NCBI GenBank assembly: GCA_016287385.1
Contig: JAEEWM010000020.1
Span: forward strand, 1-50,967
DNA length: 50,967 nucleotides
Direction of reading: 5' to 3'
Source: Clostridiaceae bacterium
GTDB lineage: Bacteria; Bacillota; Clostridia; Oscillospirales; Acutalibacteraceae
Each line of letters begins with the position of its first letter. Position 1 is the stretch's first letter. The position numbers and the translations under genes were made by a program. Shown one piece after another: positions 44,000-50,967 of the stretch. Under the pieces are notes generated by a model that did not search any database, was not told where the DNA came from, and saw only the letters and a program-made list of their open reading frames with translations.

Positions 44000-44938
44000 A
44001 TGGAAAATGAAACCAAACGTATTACTTGCGGCGTTTGCCACGCCTATCTTTTTGAGGATGACGACGTGGTATACTGCCCTGTTTGCGGCGCGCCGCACCA
44101 CAGGGACTGCTACAAAAGCATAGGTCACTGCGCGTTTGAGGACGCGCACGGCACGGAAAATCAGTATAAAAAGCCGGACCTTTCGGAAAACGGCGATTCG
44201 GTAAAGTATGAGTCAAAGCCGGCCGAAAACGCGGAGGATTCGGTTAAATGCGAAATTTGCGGCGCCTCGTACGCCGCGGGTACGCCAAACTGCCCGCAGT
44301 GCGGCGCGCCTAATTTCAGGTCGGTAGGCGGCCCGTTCGCCCGTTTCGATTTTATGGGCGGCGTTCCGGAGGATATGGATCTGGGCGACGGCGTGACCGC
44401 CGCGGAGGCACGGCGTTTCGTCTTTACCAACACAAGGCGGTATCTGCCGAAATTTGCCGAAATGAAGTTCGGCAAAAAAACCGGCTGGAACTGGTTTGCG
44501 TTTTTCTTCCCCTGCGGCTGGTTCTTATCGCGCAAAATGTACCTTGAAGGTATTGTGACCGGCATACTTTCGGTTTGCTTTACGCTTTTCATCATTCCGT
44601 TCCAGAACATCTTTTACACCTATACCCCGACCGATTTTTCAAACCAGCCAGACTTATTTTCGACCGTAATATCTGATACGGCAAAGAATAACGTCCCGAT
44701 TCTTATTCTTGCGGCGGTCGGCGTAATACTTCAGATCATTTTAAGCGTTTTGTCCGCGGTTTTCGGCGACAGAACGTACCGCAATTATGTTATAACAAAC
44801 GTCAAAAAAATTAAAACGGAAAGCGAAGATGCCGATTACGATTATCACAAAAAAGGCGGCGCAAATTTCTTTTTACTGCTTGCCGGCTTTCTTGCGGTAC
44901 AGTATCTGCCGCGAATAATTATGTCATTTTTGAAGTAA
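44000..44938 (+). CDS. RING-finger-like plus zinc-ribbon membrane protein (Prok-RING/DUF2628-like)
   Basis: 312 residues. N-terminal 'CGVC-x13-CPVCG-x2-HHRDCY-x5-C' (about 10-42) is a prokaryotic RING-like finger; a zinc ribbon 'CEIC...CPQCGAP' follows at about 83-100. A conserved 'FGKKTGWNWFAFFFP' stretch (about 160-175) opens a DUF2628-like membrane region with about four segments. Fold assignments are from pattern recognition. It lies 4 nt after the Nudix gene and 15 nt before a shorter paralogue. Confidence 0.72.
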   Translation: MENETKRITCGVCHAYLFEDDDVVYCPVCGAPHHRDCYKSIGHCAFEDAHGTENQYKKPDLSENGDSVKYESKPAENAEDSVKCEICGASYAAGTPNCPQCGAPNFRSVGGPFARFDFMGGVPEDMDLGDGVTAAEARRFVFTNTRRYLPKFAEMKFGKKTGWNWFAFFFPCGWFLSRKMYLEGIVTGILSVCFTLFIIPFQNIFYTYTPTDFSNQPDLFSTVISDTAKNNVPILILAAVGVILQIILSVLSAVFGDRTYRNYVITNVKKIKTESEDADYDYHKKGGANFFLLLAGFLAVQYLPRIIMSFLK

Positions 44939-44953
44939 AGGACTGATAACTTT

Positions 44954-45733
44954 ATGAATTACAATATTTGCCCTGAATGTAAAACTCCGAACGAGCCGGA
45001 ATATCAGTATTGCAAGAACTGCGGCGCACCCGTGCAAAGGCAAAGCGGCACCGGACCGGACTTTTCGCAGAGCGGCGCGCCAAATAGCCAAAACTATAAT
45101 CAAACTACACCCCATCAAGCAGACGCCGGAACGTCTCACAATAGCCTTTTAATCGATGGTGTCCCAGAAGACAAACTTATCACCTATATAGGTAAAAACG
45201 GTTACAAAATAATCGGTAAATTTATCAAATTCGAATCGACCGGTTCAAAGGTTGCCTGGTGCTGGCCGCCGTTCGTGTGGGGGTTACTTCTGGGTCCCAT
45301 AGGCGTAATGATATGGTTTTTATATCGCAAGATGTATAAAAGCGGTTGTATTGCCGGCGTGATAGGCGTTGCATTTGCCACAATAAAGATAATTATTTCC
45401 AACGCATTAAATTTTGGCAATATCGTAACGGATAATTATGATGAGTTTATCGAAAACAACAGCACTTATGTTTCATTTTCCTCAATCAACATGTTGATAA
45501 AAATTATGGTAGCTATTCTCGCCGGAATTTTCTGTATGTATCTTTACAAAAATTATGTCATCAAATCAATTAAAAATTTCAAACCGCTTTTAAATGAGCC
45601 AAGATATCTTAATTACGGGCTCGCCTCCGTTGGAGGCACTTCCGTAGGCGCCGCGATAATCGGATTCCTCACAGCTTTAGTCGTGACATCCCTTATTTCA
45701 GACGTAATAGAAATAACTGCAAAACTTAGCTAA
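44954..45733 (+). CDS. Zinc-ribbon membrane protein paralogous to the preceding gene
   Basis: 259 residues. N-terminal zinc ribbon 'CPECKTPNEPEYQYCKNCGAP' split as CxxC-x12-CxxC (about 6-24), a Gln/Ser/Asn-rich linker, then 'DGVPEDKLITYIGKNGYK' and 'WCWPPFVWGLLLG', which parallel the upstream protein, and about four membrane segments. It lacks the RING-like finger. Probably a duplication; function unknown. Part of the plus-strand run ending in galU. Confidence 0.7.
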   Translation: MNYNICPECKTPNEPEYQYCKNCGAPVQRQSGTGPDFSQSGAPNSQNYNQTTPHQADAGTSHNSLLIDGVPEDKLITYIGKNGYKIIGKFIKFESTGSKVAWCWPPFVWGLLLGPIGVMIWFLYRKMYKSGCIAGVIGVAFATIKIIISNALNFGNIVTDNYDEFIENNSTYVSFSSINMLIKIMVAILAGIFCMYLYKNYVIKSIKNFKPLLNEPRYLNYGLASVGGTSVGAAIIGFLTALVVTSLISDVIEITAKLS

Positions 45734-45743
45734 GGTTGATGAT

Positions 45744-46613
45744 ATGAAGATAAAAAAGGCGATAATCCCGGCGGCGGGACTCGGCACACGCGTTCTCCCC
45801 GCCTCAAAAGCGATACCGAAGGAAATGCTCCCGATAGTCGATAAGCCCGCCATTCAGTATATAGTTGAAGAGGCGGTCGCCTCGGGCATTACCGATATAC
45901 TTATAATCACAAACCGCGGTAAAGGCGTGATCGAAGATCATTTCGACCACTCTCTCGAGCTTGAGCTTATGATGAAAAAGCGCGGCAACTACGATATGCT
46001 CGGCGATTTGCAGGCGGTTGCCAAGCTCGCGAATATTTTCTTTGTAAGGCAAAAGGAGACGCGGGGTCTCGGCGACGCGGTGCTTAAAGCCGAAAGCTTC
46101 GTGGGCGACGAACCGTTCGCGGTACTTTACGGCGACGACGTGATAATCGGCGAGCCGCCGGCGACTCTCGAGTTATGCGAGGCATACGAAAAATACGGCA
46201 AAGGCGTCGTCGGAATAAAGGAAGTGCCGGACGAGCTGGTGATAAAATACAGTTCGCTTAAAGTGGCGCCGATTGCAGACCGTGTTTTTGACGTTTCGGA
46301 TATGATAGAAAAGCCGGCTATCGGCAATAAGTTTTCGAATTATTCCGTGCTCGGCCGCTGCGTGCTTACGCCCGAAATATTCTCCATTCTCCGCAATACC
46401 ACGCTCGGCGTCGGCAACGAGTTACAACTGACCGACGCTATGAAGACCCTCGCCCGCCGCGACGGTATGATAGGCGTTGATTTCAAGGCGACCCGGTATG
46501 ATATGGGCAATAAGTTCGGCATGCTCAAAGCCAATATCGAAGTTGCGCTCGCGCATAGCGAAATCGGCGAAGAAACAAAAAAATATATAAAGGAACTTGC
46601 GGAAAAGCTTTGA
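45744..46613 (+). CDS. galU: UTP-glucose-1-phosphate uridylyltransferase
   Basis: 289 residues, usual length. 'AIIPAAGLGTRVLPASKAIPKEMLPIVDKPAIQYIVEEA' (residues 6-44, quoted in parts: AAGLGTR and PKEMLPIVDKP) and 'YGDDVI' are family signatures. It makes UDP-glucose for glycogen, wall and surface polysaccharides. Its stop overlaps the TTG start of the next gene. Confidence 0.96.
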   Translation: MKIKKAIIPAAGLGTRVLPASKAIPKEMLPIVDKPAIQYIVEEAVASGITDILIITNRGKGVIEDHFDHSLELELMMKKRGNYDMLGDLQAVAKLANIFFVRQKETRGLGDAVLKAESFVGDEPFAVLYGDDVIIGEPPATLELCEAYEKYGKGVVGIKEVPDELVIKYSSLKVAPIADRVFDVSDMIEKPAIGNKFSNYSVLGRCVLTPEIFSILRNTTLGVGNELQLTDAMKTLARRDGMIGVDFKATRYDMGNKFGMLKANIEVALAHSEIGEETKKYIKELAEKL

Positions 46614-47287
46614 AATATACCACTCTTTATTTTGACCTTGACAATACGCTTTTAGATTTTTCCGCTTCGGAAAAAAGCGCGATTTTACGCCTGCTTTCAC
46701 TTCACGGCATAGACCCGCGAAGTGAATACGCAAATATTTATTCCGCCATCAACCGCAAGGTGTGGGAGCGCTTTGAGCGCGGCGAAATAAAGCGGCAGGA
46801 GATTTTTGAAATCAGATTTGTTGAGTTTCTTGCCGCAATAGGCAAAAATGCCGATACCGCCAAAATGTCGGAAGACTATTTTTCTCTTCTGGCGCAGGGA
46901 CACGACGTAATAAAAGGCGCAAAGAAAGTCCTCGAATATGTAAAGAAAAAGGGCTATACCGTATGCGTCACCACAAACGGCGTGGCGCTCACGCAGCATA
47001 AACGGCTGCGCGAGTCGGGGCTTGAGCATTTTTTCGATTTCGTTTTTATTTCGGAGGAAACCGGTTACCAAAAACCCGATAAAAGATATTTTGAATATGT
47101 GATAAACAATACTCCTGAAAAGGACCGCAAAAAGATCCTCGTCATAGGCGACAGTATCACTTCCGACATCACGGGCGGCATAAACGCGGGTATAGATACC
47201 TGCTGGTATAATCCGGAAGGCAAAAAAAGCGAGGTAACCCCCACCTTTGAAATAAGGAATATTTCAAAACTCACCGGCATATTATAA
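46610..47287 (+). CDS. HAD-family nucleotidase (YjjG-like)
   Basis: 225 residues. HAD motif I 'YFDLDNTLLDF', motif II 'VTTNGV', motif III Lys in 'TGYQKPDKRYF', and motif IV 'VIGDSITSDITGG'. YjjG-type enzymes dephosphorylate non-canonical pyrimidine nucleotides. TTG start at 46610 overlaps the galU stop. Last gene of the run. Confidence 0.88.
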   Translation: MKYTTLYFDLDNTLLDFSASEKSAILRLLSLHGIDPRSEYANIYSAINRKVWERFERGEIKRQEIFEIRFVEFLAAIGKNADTAKMSEDYFSLLAQGHDVIKGAKKVLEYVKKKGYTVCVTTNGVALTQHKRLRESGLEHFFDFVFISEETGYQKPDKRYFEYVINNTPEKDRKKILVIGDSITSDITGGINAGIDTCWYNPEGKKSEVTPTFEIRNISKLTGIL

Positions 47288-47384
47288 AGCGGTAAAAGGC
47301 GCCCCGACAACGCGAAAGATTATTTGCCGGTTTCCCTGCCTTGCCCTTTGACCTCCCAATATTATAAAAAAAGAAAAAAACTTC

Positions 47385-47413
47385 TTGCAATAGCGGCGCA
47401 GTTGTGATATAAT
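47385..47413 (+). promoter_or_regulatory. SigA promoter for tRNA-fMet
   Basis: TTGCAA (47385-47390), 17 bp, TATAAT (47408-47413), 30 bp ahead of the mature tRNA. Confidence 0.8.
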
Positions 47414-47443
47414 CGTTAAGCGCCCCAAAAAGGCGCCGTATAT

Positions 47444-47519
<76 letters not shown>

Positions 47520-47523
47520 TTTA

Positions 47524-47565
47524 GAGTGGTCATAACGGATTCGAGTTATGACCACTCGTTTTTTT
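47524..47565 (+). terminator. Terminator of tRNA-fMet
   Basis: A 13-bp perfect stem (GAGTGGTCATAAC with GTTATGACCACTC), 8-nt loop and a T-run start 4 nt after CCA. Its 3' arm is part of a 17-bp sequence repeated at 48450. Confidence 0.9.
47540..47556. repeat. 17-bp direct repeat, left copy (possible attachment core)
   Basis: TTCGAGTTATGACCACT occurs here, in the tRNA-fMet terminator, and again at 48450-48466. The copies bracket the orphan gene and the recombinase-tail relic. It may mark an insertion boundary; the 894 bp between fits a small inserted block. Confidence 0.55.
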
Positions 47566-47577
47566 GTTCACATTTGT

Positions 47578-48264
47578 TCACATATCAAACAGCAATAACT
47601 CAAGTTCCTTAGAAAAGTCAGATGTTTCACCGGCTCCTTTTTCTTCATAATACGTGAGTTTGCATGCTTCAAGATCGCCAAGCGCAACACCTTTTAAGAA
47701 AAGAAGATACCTGACGTTGAAATCTTGTGTGTATGTTGCTCGATGGTATCCTGTGAACCCATGTTTTTTCAATGCTTCGGTACATGCTTTGGCGACGGCA
47801 TAGCAAAAATCAGCGTAGCGCACAGAATACTTATAATGCTTTTCGTTGTGATCAATGGAGATTCTCAACTTGAAATCAAGATCTTCCGTTGGATCTCGCT
47901 CAAGCTCCCAAACGCTTGCGTTTCCCTCTTCATCCCAAGAAAAATGTGCTTTCCACGGGATATCTCTAAAAACCCCAAGTCCAGCTTTATCCACGTCGAC
48001 TATTTCTACGGTTTGATACTCCCCGTCTATCAGTTCCGCTCTTGCAACTTTATAGTCAATGTTTTGCGATCTTGTTTCGTCGCCTGCATTATCCGGATAT
48101 AGGTGATATAATATGCTCAAAAAATCATCAAACTGATCTCCTAAAACATCAGAAATAATAAAATAATGCTTATCACCTGAAATTGTAAGATAAACATCTG
48201 TCCAACCGCCACCATATGGTACAAGTTTCATATAAATGCCACAATCTCGCTTTTGAAGATTCAT
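47578..48264 (-). CDS. Orphan protein in AT-rich accessory region (function unknown)
   Basis: 228 residues, acidic, no signal peptide or membrane segment. Sequence carries 'PYGGGWTDVYLTISGDKHYFIISDVLGDQFDDFL' (about 16-50) and a Trp-containing middle. I do not recognise the family; small immunity or cargo proteins on elements often look like this. A strong AAAGGAGGATAA precedes the ATG. It lies between the tRNA-fMet terminator and the recombinase-tail relic. Confidence 0.75.
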   Translation of the reverse strand: MNLQKRDCGIYMKLVPYGGGWTDVYLTISGDKHYFIISDVLGDQFDDFLSILYHLYPDNAGDETRSQNIDYKVARAELIDGEYQTVEIVDVDKAGLGVFRDIPWKAHFSWDEEGNASVWELERDPTEDLDFKLRISIDHNEKHYKYSVRYADFCYAVAKACTEALKKHGFTGYHRATYTQDFNVRYLLFLKGVALGDLEACKLTYYEEKGAGETSDFSKELELLLFDM

Positions 48265-48346
48265 ACACTTATCCTCCTTTCTTTGCCATATTTATTATAA
48301 CACATCCATTGTCCAAAAAACAGTACAAATAAATGATTTATGTATC

Positions 48347-48371
48347 GGAGCAGGTTTTCCTGCTCCTTTTT
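48347..48371 (+). terminator. Terminator hairpin, duplicated copy 1
   Basis: GGAGCAGG-TTTT-CCTGCTCC followed by T's; near-identical to the hairpin at 49493. Confidence 0.7.
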
Positions 48372-48373
48372 GT

Positions 48374-48433
48374 TTATCCTCCCTCCTCGGTTTCTTCTCC
48401 GTCGTCGCCGTAGTGTACCTTGATCGGCGCGCA
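48374..48433 (-). pseudogene. Relic of the C-terminal end of a serine recombinase gene
   Basis: Twenty codons reading CAPIKVHYGDDGEETEEGG-stop on the minus strand match the tail of the live recombinase at 49580 (CAPIKVRYGDDGE-stop), including flanking bases. Nothing upstream of the Cys codon resembles the gene, so it is a truncated remnant. The match also explains the live gene's shorter end: a GAA-to-TAA change. Confidence 0.85.
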
Positions 48434-48449
48434 ACGATAACCGACGGGC

Positions 48450-48466
48450 TTCGAGTTATGACCACT
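48450..48466. repeat. 17-bp direct repeat, right copy
   Basis: Same 17-mer as at 47540-47556, 16 bp from the recombinase-tail relic. It overlaps the -35 of the next gene's promoter by one base. Confidence 0.55.
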
Positions 48467-48493
48467 TGAATTTTTTTGCTTTTTTGCTATAAT
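48466..48493 (+). promoter_or_regulatory. SigA-like promoter for the next orphan gene
   Basis: TTGAAT (48466-48471), 16 bp, TATAAT (48488-48493), 21 bp ahead of ATG 48514. Confidence 0.65.
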
Positions 48494-48513
48494 GTATAAA
48501 AGAGGTGATCGAC

Positions 48514-49032
48514 ATGTTTCTCAAGAAAGAATCCGCGCAAGAATTCTTTGTTTCTTCAGTCCAAACTTTACACGATTTAGCACAAAAGAAAGGTTTTGCA
48601 AAAAAAGGATTTATTCTTCACGAAGGTTTAATTGAAATCGGTAATCCCTTCATTGCAGAGGGCTTAAGGTCGGAACCGAATCCCGGCAAAAGACCATTTG
48701 ATTTTTATTACTCTTTAGCAACTGTAAATCTTCAGATGGGATTGATTCTTGCGCATTACGCCTGTGTTGATAAACAATCGGTCGTTTCGGGTAGTATTTT
48801 TGAGAAGATTTCCAATGTCGAGTCAAGTTACAAAATTCTGTTAGTCGTTCTGAAAGACAATTTAGGAATCACATTTGAACAGTGGGATGCGTTCCGACAT
48901 TTTATTGTTCCGTATTGGGACAAACTGATTCAGAACTATAAAACAGATTCAAACATCGAAATTTACAACTCAAAACTTCTTTCCGCATATTACTTATTGG
49001 GTGTTTCAATAGGCTTGGATAAATACGAATAA
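48514..49032 (+). CDS. Orphan helical protein (function unknown)
   Basis: 172 residues, mostly predicted helix, no signal peptide, no recognised motif. AT-rich compared with the rest of the window. ATG 48514 follows GAGGTGAT by 4 nt; a GTG at 48505 lies within that RBS and is rejected. Own promoter. Probably cargo of the mobile region. Confidence 0.75.
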   Translation: MFLKKESAQEFFVSSVQTLHDLAQKKGFAKKGFILHEGLIEIGNPFIAEGLRSEPNPGKRPFDFYYSLATVNLQMGLILAHYACVDKQSVVSGSIFEKISNVESSYKILLVVLKDNLGITFEQWDAFRHFIVPYWDKLIQNYKTDSNIEIYNSKLLSAYYLLGVSIGLDKYE

Positions 49033-49122
49033 TCCTTATCTATCGGGACAAATCCGTCTAATCCTCACAACTATTAGTTATAACCACCTATTTTAGCCAA
49101 GAAGAAAGGTTTTTGATTTGAT

Positions 49123-49476
49123 ATGAAAGATTTACTGGGGATTCTTATTGAATGCTATAACAATAATGACTTTACACCATTAGATCAGTTTTTATCAAAT
49201 AATTGTAAATACACGTCACAGTGGGTATTTGATGAAATGATTGGAGGCGATAAGATTTGTGATTATCTCATTGCTAAATCCAAACGAATCGCTGAAACAG
49301 GGGCAAAAGTAGTAGCAAAAAGAGTTACTATTTTGAGTCCATATCCGGGGCAGGAAGCCGCTTTGATGTTTCAAGGTAATGACCAAACACCCTCTTGTAT
49401 TATCTTGATTAAAACTGAAAAAGAGTTAATAAAGCAAATTGATATTTGTATGCCAGAATTGTTCACTTACAAATAA
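49123..49476 (+). CDS. Small orphan protein, possibly NTF2/SnoaL-like
   Basis: 117 residues. The pattern 'LIECYNNNDFTPLDQFLSNNCKY', 'GGDKICDYLIAKSKRI' and a beta-rich C-half suggests an NTF2-like fold; this is a weak call. AAGAAAGG lies upstream. It follows the previous gene by 90 bp and ends just before the duplicated terminator, so it may share its transcript. Confidence 0.65.
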   Translation: MKDLLGILIECYNNNDFTPLDQFLSNNCKYTSQWVFDEMIGGDKICDYLIAKSKRIAETGAKVVAKRVTILSPYPGQEAALMFQGNDQTPSCIILIKTEKELIKQIDICMPELFTYK

Positions 49477-49492
49477 AAAACCCTTATGTACC

Positions 49493-49517
49493 GGAGCAGG
49501 TTTTCCTGCTCCTTTTT
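49493..49517 (+). terminator. Terminator hairpin, duplicated copy 2
   Basis: GGAGCAGG-TTTT-CCTGCTCC with trailing T's, near-identical with flanks to 48347-48371. It ends the two orphan genes and stands between them and the convergent recombinase. Confidence 0.8.
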
Positions 49518-49579
49518 GCTTCGGGGTCCCCGGCAAGCCGACAGGCTTGTTGGGGTGAGATTTATCCTCCTTCCTCGGT

Positions 49580-50967
49580 TTATTCTCCGTCGTCGCCGTA
49601 GCGGACCTTGATCGGCGCGCAGGAGATATACTCCACCGAAACGCCCTGACGGGTGTCCTCCGAAAAGCGGGTCTGTTCGTCCGGGATCTCGAGATACCCG
49701 ACGAAGCGGTAGTAGATCACCACGCGCTGAGTGCGGTTCTTGCCCACGCCCTCGGTCTCGTGCACCTCGATTTTGTCAATCAGCTCGGTCAGAAGATTCT
49801 TCGTCAGCATCTTCATTTCCATGAACCGGCGGATTGCGCGGACGAACTTGTCCCGCTCATAGCGGCGGTCGTCAAGGTCTTTCAGCTTCTCCTGCAAGAG
49901 AACGATTCGGTCTTTGACGCGCGTTCGCTCCTCGTTGTACTCGCGGGAGAGGATCATATAATCCTCATCCGTTACCATGCCGCTTGCGTTGTCCTCGTAG
50001 ATCTTTTTGAGCAGTTTCGGAATCATCTCCAGCCGCTTGGTCGCTTTGGTAAGCTCGCCGGTCGTATGCTTGTGCGCCGTCTGATACTCCTTATCGCTCT
50101 TTCGCGCTAAGATCTCGGCGAAGCGGTCCTCGTCGTCCCGCAGATAGTCCGCGAGTCTGCGCAGCTCCATCGTCACGATGGTGTAGAGCGCGTCGGCGCG
50201 AATATAGTGGCGGGTCTTGCAGGTGCCGCGATAGTCCTTTTCGTAGTTTGAACAGGAGAAAAAGTGGATATCCTTATTGGTGGTGCTGGTGTGATACCAT
50301 AGCTTTTTCCCGCAGTCCGCGCAGTAGACGAAATCACAGAAGATGCTCTTCGGGCCGTTTTCCTCTTTCGGCGGGCGGCGCTTGGTCTTGCCGATCATTT
50401 TCTGCACCTTTTCAAAGGTGGAGCGATCAACGATCGGTTCGTGCACATCCTTGAATACCATCTGCTGTTCTTTTGGCGTTTCAAGACGCTTCTTGTTTTT
50501 GAAGGACTTGGAATAGGTTTTGAAATTGATGACGTCCCCGCAGTATTCCTGCCGCGAGAGGATGCCTGCTACGGTAGAACACTTCCATTTGCAGGGGTTG
50601 GGCTGGGTCTTCTTTCCGCCTCTGCCCACGCCTTTCTCATGCCAGTATGCGGTGCAGTTAAGGTGTCCCTCCTCCTGCATGATGCGGGCGATGGTGTCGA
50701 TGCCGTTGCCTTCAAGATAGAGCTTGTAGATCTCCCGCACCACGGGCGCCGCCTCCGGGTCAATGATCCAGCGTTTTTTGTTTTCAGGATCCTTCATATA
50801 CCCGTAGGGCGGCTGCCCGAGCGGAACGCCCGATTTGCCGCGCGTTTTGTGCGCCGAGCGGCATTTGCGGCTGATATCCTTGGCGTACCACTCGTTCATG
50901 ATGTTGCGGAACGGCACGAAATCGTCCTCGCCCTCCGCGCTGTCCACGCCGTCGTTGACGGCGATGA
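49580..50967 (-). CDS. Large serine recombinase (5' end beyond the window)
   Basis: At least 461 residues seen; the reading frame stays open to the right edge, so the N-terminal catalytic (resolvase) domain lies outside. Visible are the Recombinase domain ('GKSGVPLGQPPYGYMKD', 'YLEGNGIDTIARIM', 'ILSRQEYCGDV'), a zinc beta-ribbon with 'CADCGKKLW' and 'FFSCSNY..GTCKTRHYIR', then a coiled coil (about 285-390) and a C-terminal tail. Such enzymes insert and excise ICEs, prophages and SCC-like elements. Its 3' end is duplicated as a relic at 48374. Confidence 0.93.
   Translation of the reverse strand, partial: IAVNDGVDSAEGEDDFVPFRNIMNEWYAKDISRKCRSAHKTRGKSGVPLGQPPYGYMKDPENKKRWIIDPEAAPVVREIYKLYLEGNGIDTIARIMQEEGHLNCTAYWHEKGVGRGGKKTQPNPCKWKCSTVAGILSRQEYCGDVINFKTYSKSFKNKKRLETPKEQQMVFKDVHEPIVDRSTFEKVQKMIGKTKRRPPKEENGPKSIFCDFVYCADCGKKLWYHTSTTNKDIHFFSCSNYEKDYRGTCKTRHYIRADALYTIVTMELRRLADYLRDDEDRFAEILARKSDKEYQTAHKHTTGELTKATKRLEMIPKLLKKIYEDNASGMVTDEDYMILSREYNEERTRVKDRIVLLQEKLKDLDDRRYERDKFVRAIRRFMEMKMLTKNLLTELIDKIEVHETEGVGKNRTQRVVIYYRFVGYLEIPDEQTRFSEDTRQGVSVEYISCAPIKVRYGDDGE

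Overview
The window looks like a chromosomal segment of an uncultured, spore-forming member of the Clostridia (Firmicutes). Three things point there: a gerA-type germinant-receptor operon, the Firmicutes gene order mnmE-mnmG-rsmG-parB/noc preceded by SRP RNA-dnaX-ybaB-recR, and clear SigA-type promoters (TTGACA, 16-18 bp, TATAAT) with AGGAGG ribosome binding sites. Most genes have moderate to high GC with many shadow ORFs. The stretch from about 47.5 to 49.5 kb is visibly AT-richer.

Layout. 1-930: a tandem repeat derived from the 3' flank of a tRNA-Ser(CGA) gene, the tRNA itself (minus strand) and a GtrA-like membrane protein. 930-14,154: a SigA promoter, a c-di-GMP-I (GEMM) riboswitch whose aptamer overlaps an intrinsic terminator, a second promoter, then four co-directional exported proteins. 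Three are 250-324 aa proteins with a single N-terminal hydrophobic segment, two of them with an AWF motif. The fourth is a 3,330-aa GLUG-like beta-helix protein. I read this as a c-di-GMP-activated cell-surface operon and as the most likely undescribed system here. 14.2-18.5 kb: glgP plus a GH13 enzyme (glycogen/maltodextrin breakdown). 18.6-20.9 kb: a Zn/Cd-type P1B ATPase with its ArsR repressor and a perfect palindromic operator. 21.1-22.7 kb: rpsU, yqeG and a TIM-barrel AP-endonuclease-like gene. 22.7-27.6 kb (minus): gerA-type receptor genes followed on the same strand by an amidase and a holin. 27.7-28.0 kb: a hairpin-rich repeat-like element. 28.0-32.0 kb: a small-multidrug-export-like protein, a membrane-tethered CinA/MoCF-like protein, and thiI with a cysteine desulfurase. 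32.1-35.1 kb: a YtrA-type GntR/ABC operon with its operator. 35.4-43.3 kb: the housekeeping parB/rsmG/mnmG/mnmE, DUF896/recR/ybaB/dnaX and SRP RNA block. 43.4-47.3 kb (plus): Nudix, RING-like and zinc-ribbon membrane proteins, galU and a HAD phosphatase. 47.4 kb to the end: tRNA-fMet followed by an AT-rich accessory region with three orphan genes, a relic of a serine-recombinase tail, short direct repeats and a live large serine recombinase cut by the window end.

How the genes work together. The riboswitch links intracellular c-di-GMP to surface-protein production. ThiI and its desulfurase make 4-thiouridine in tRNA. MnmE and MnmG modify tRNA wobble uridines. DnaX, RecR and YbaB belong to replication and repair. 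GerA-type proteins sense germinants. The right edge looks like repeated integration of recombinase-borne cargo beside tRNA-fMet. All assignments come from reading the sequence and from memory of families; no database search was run.
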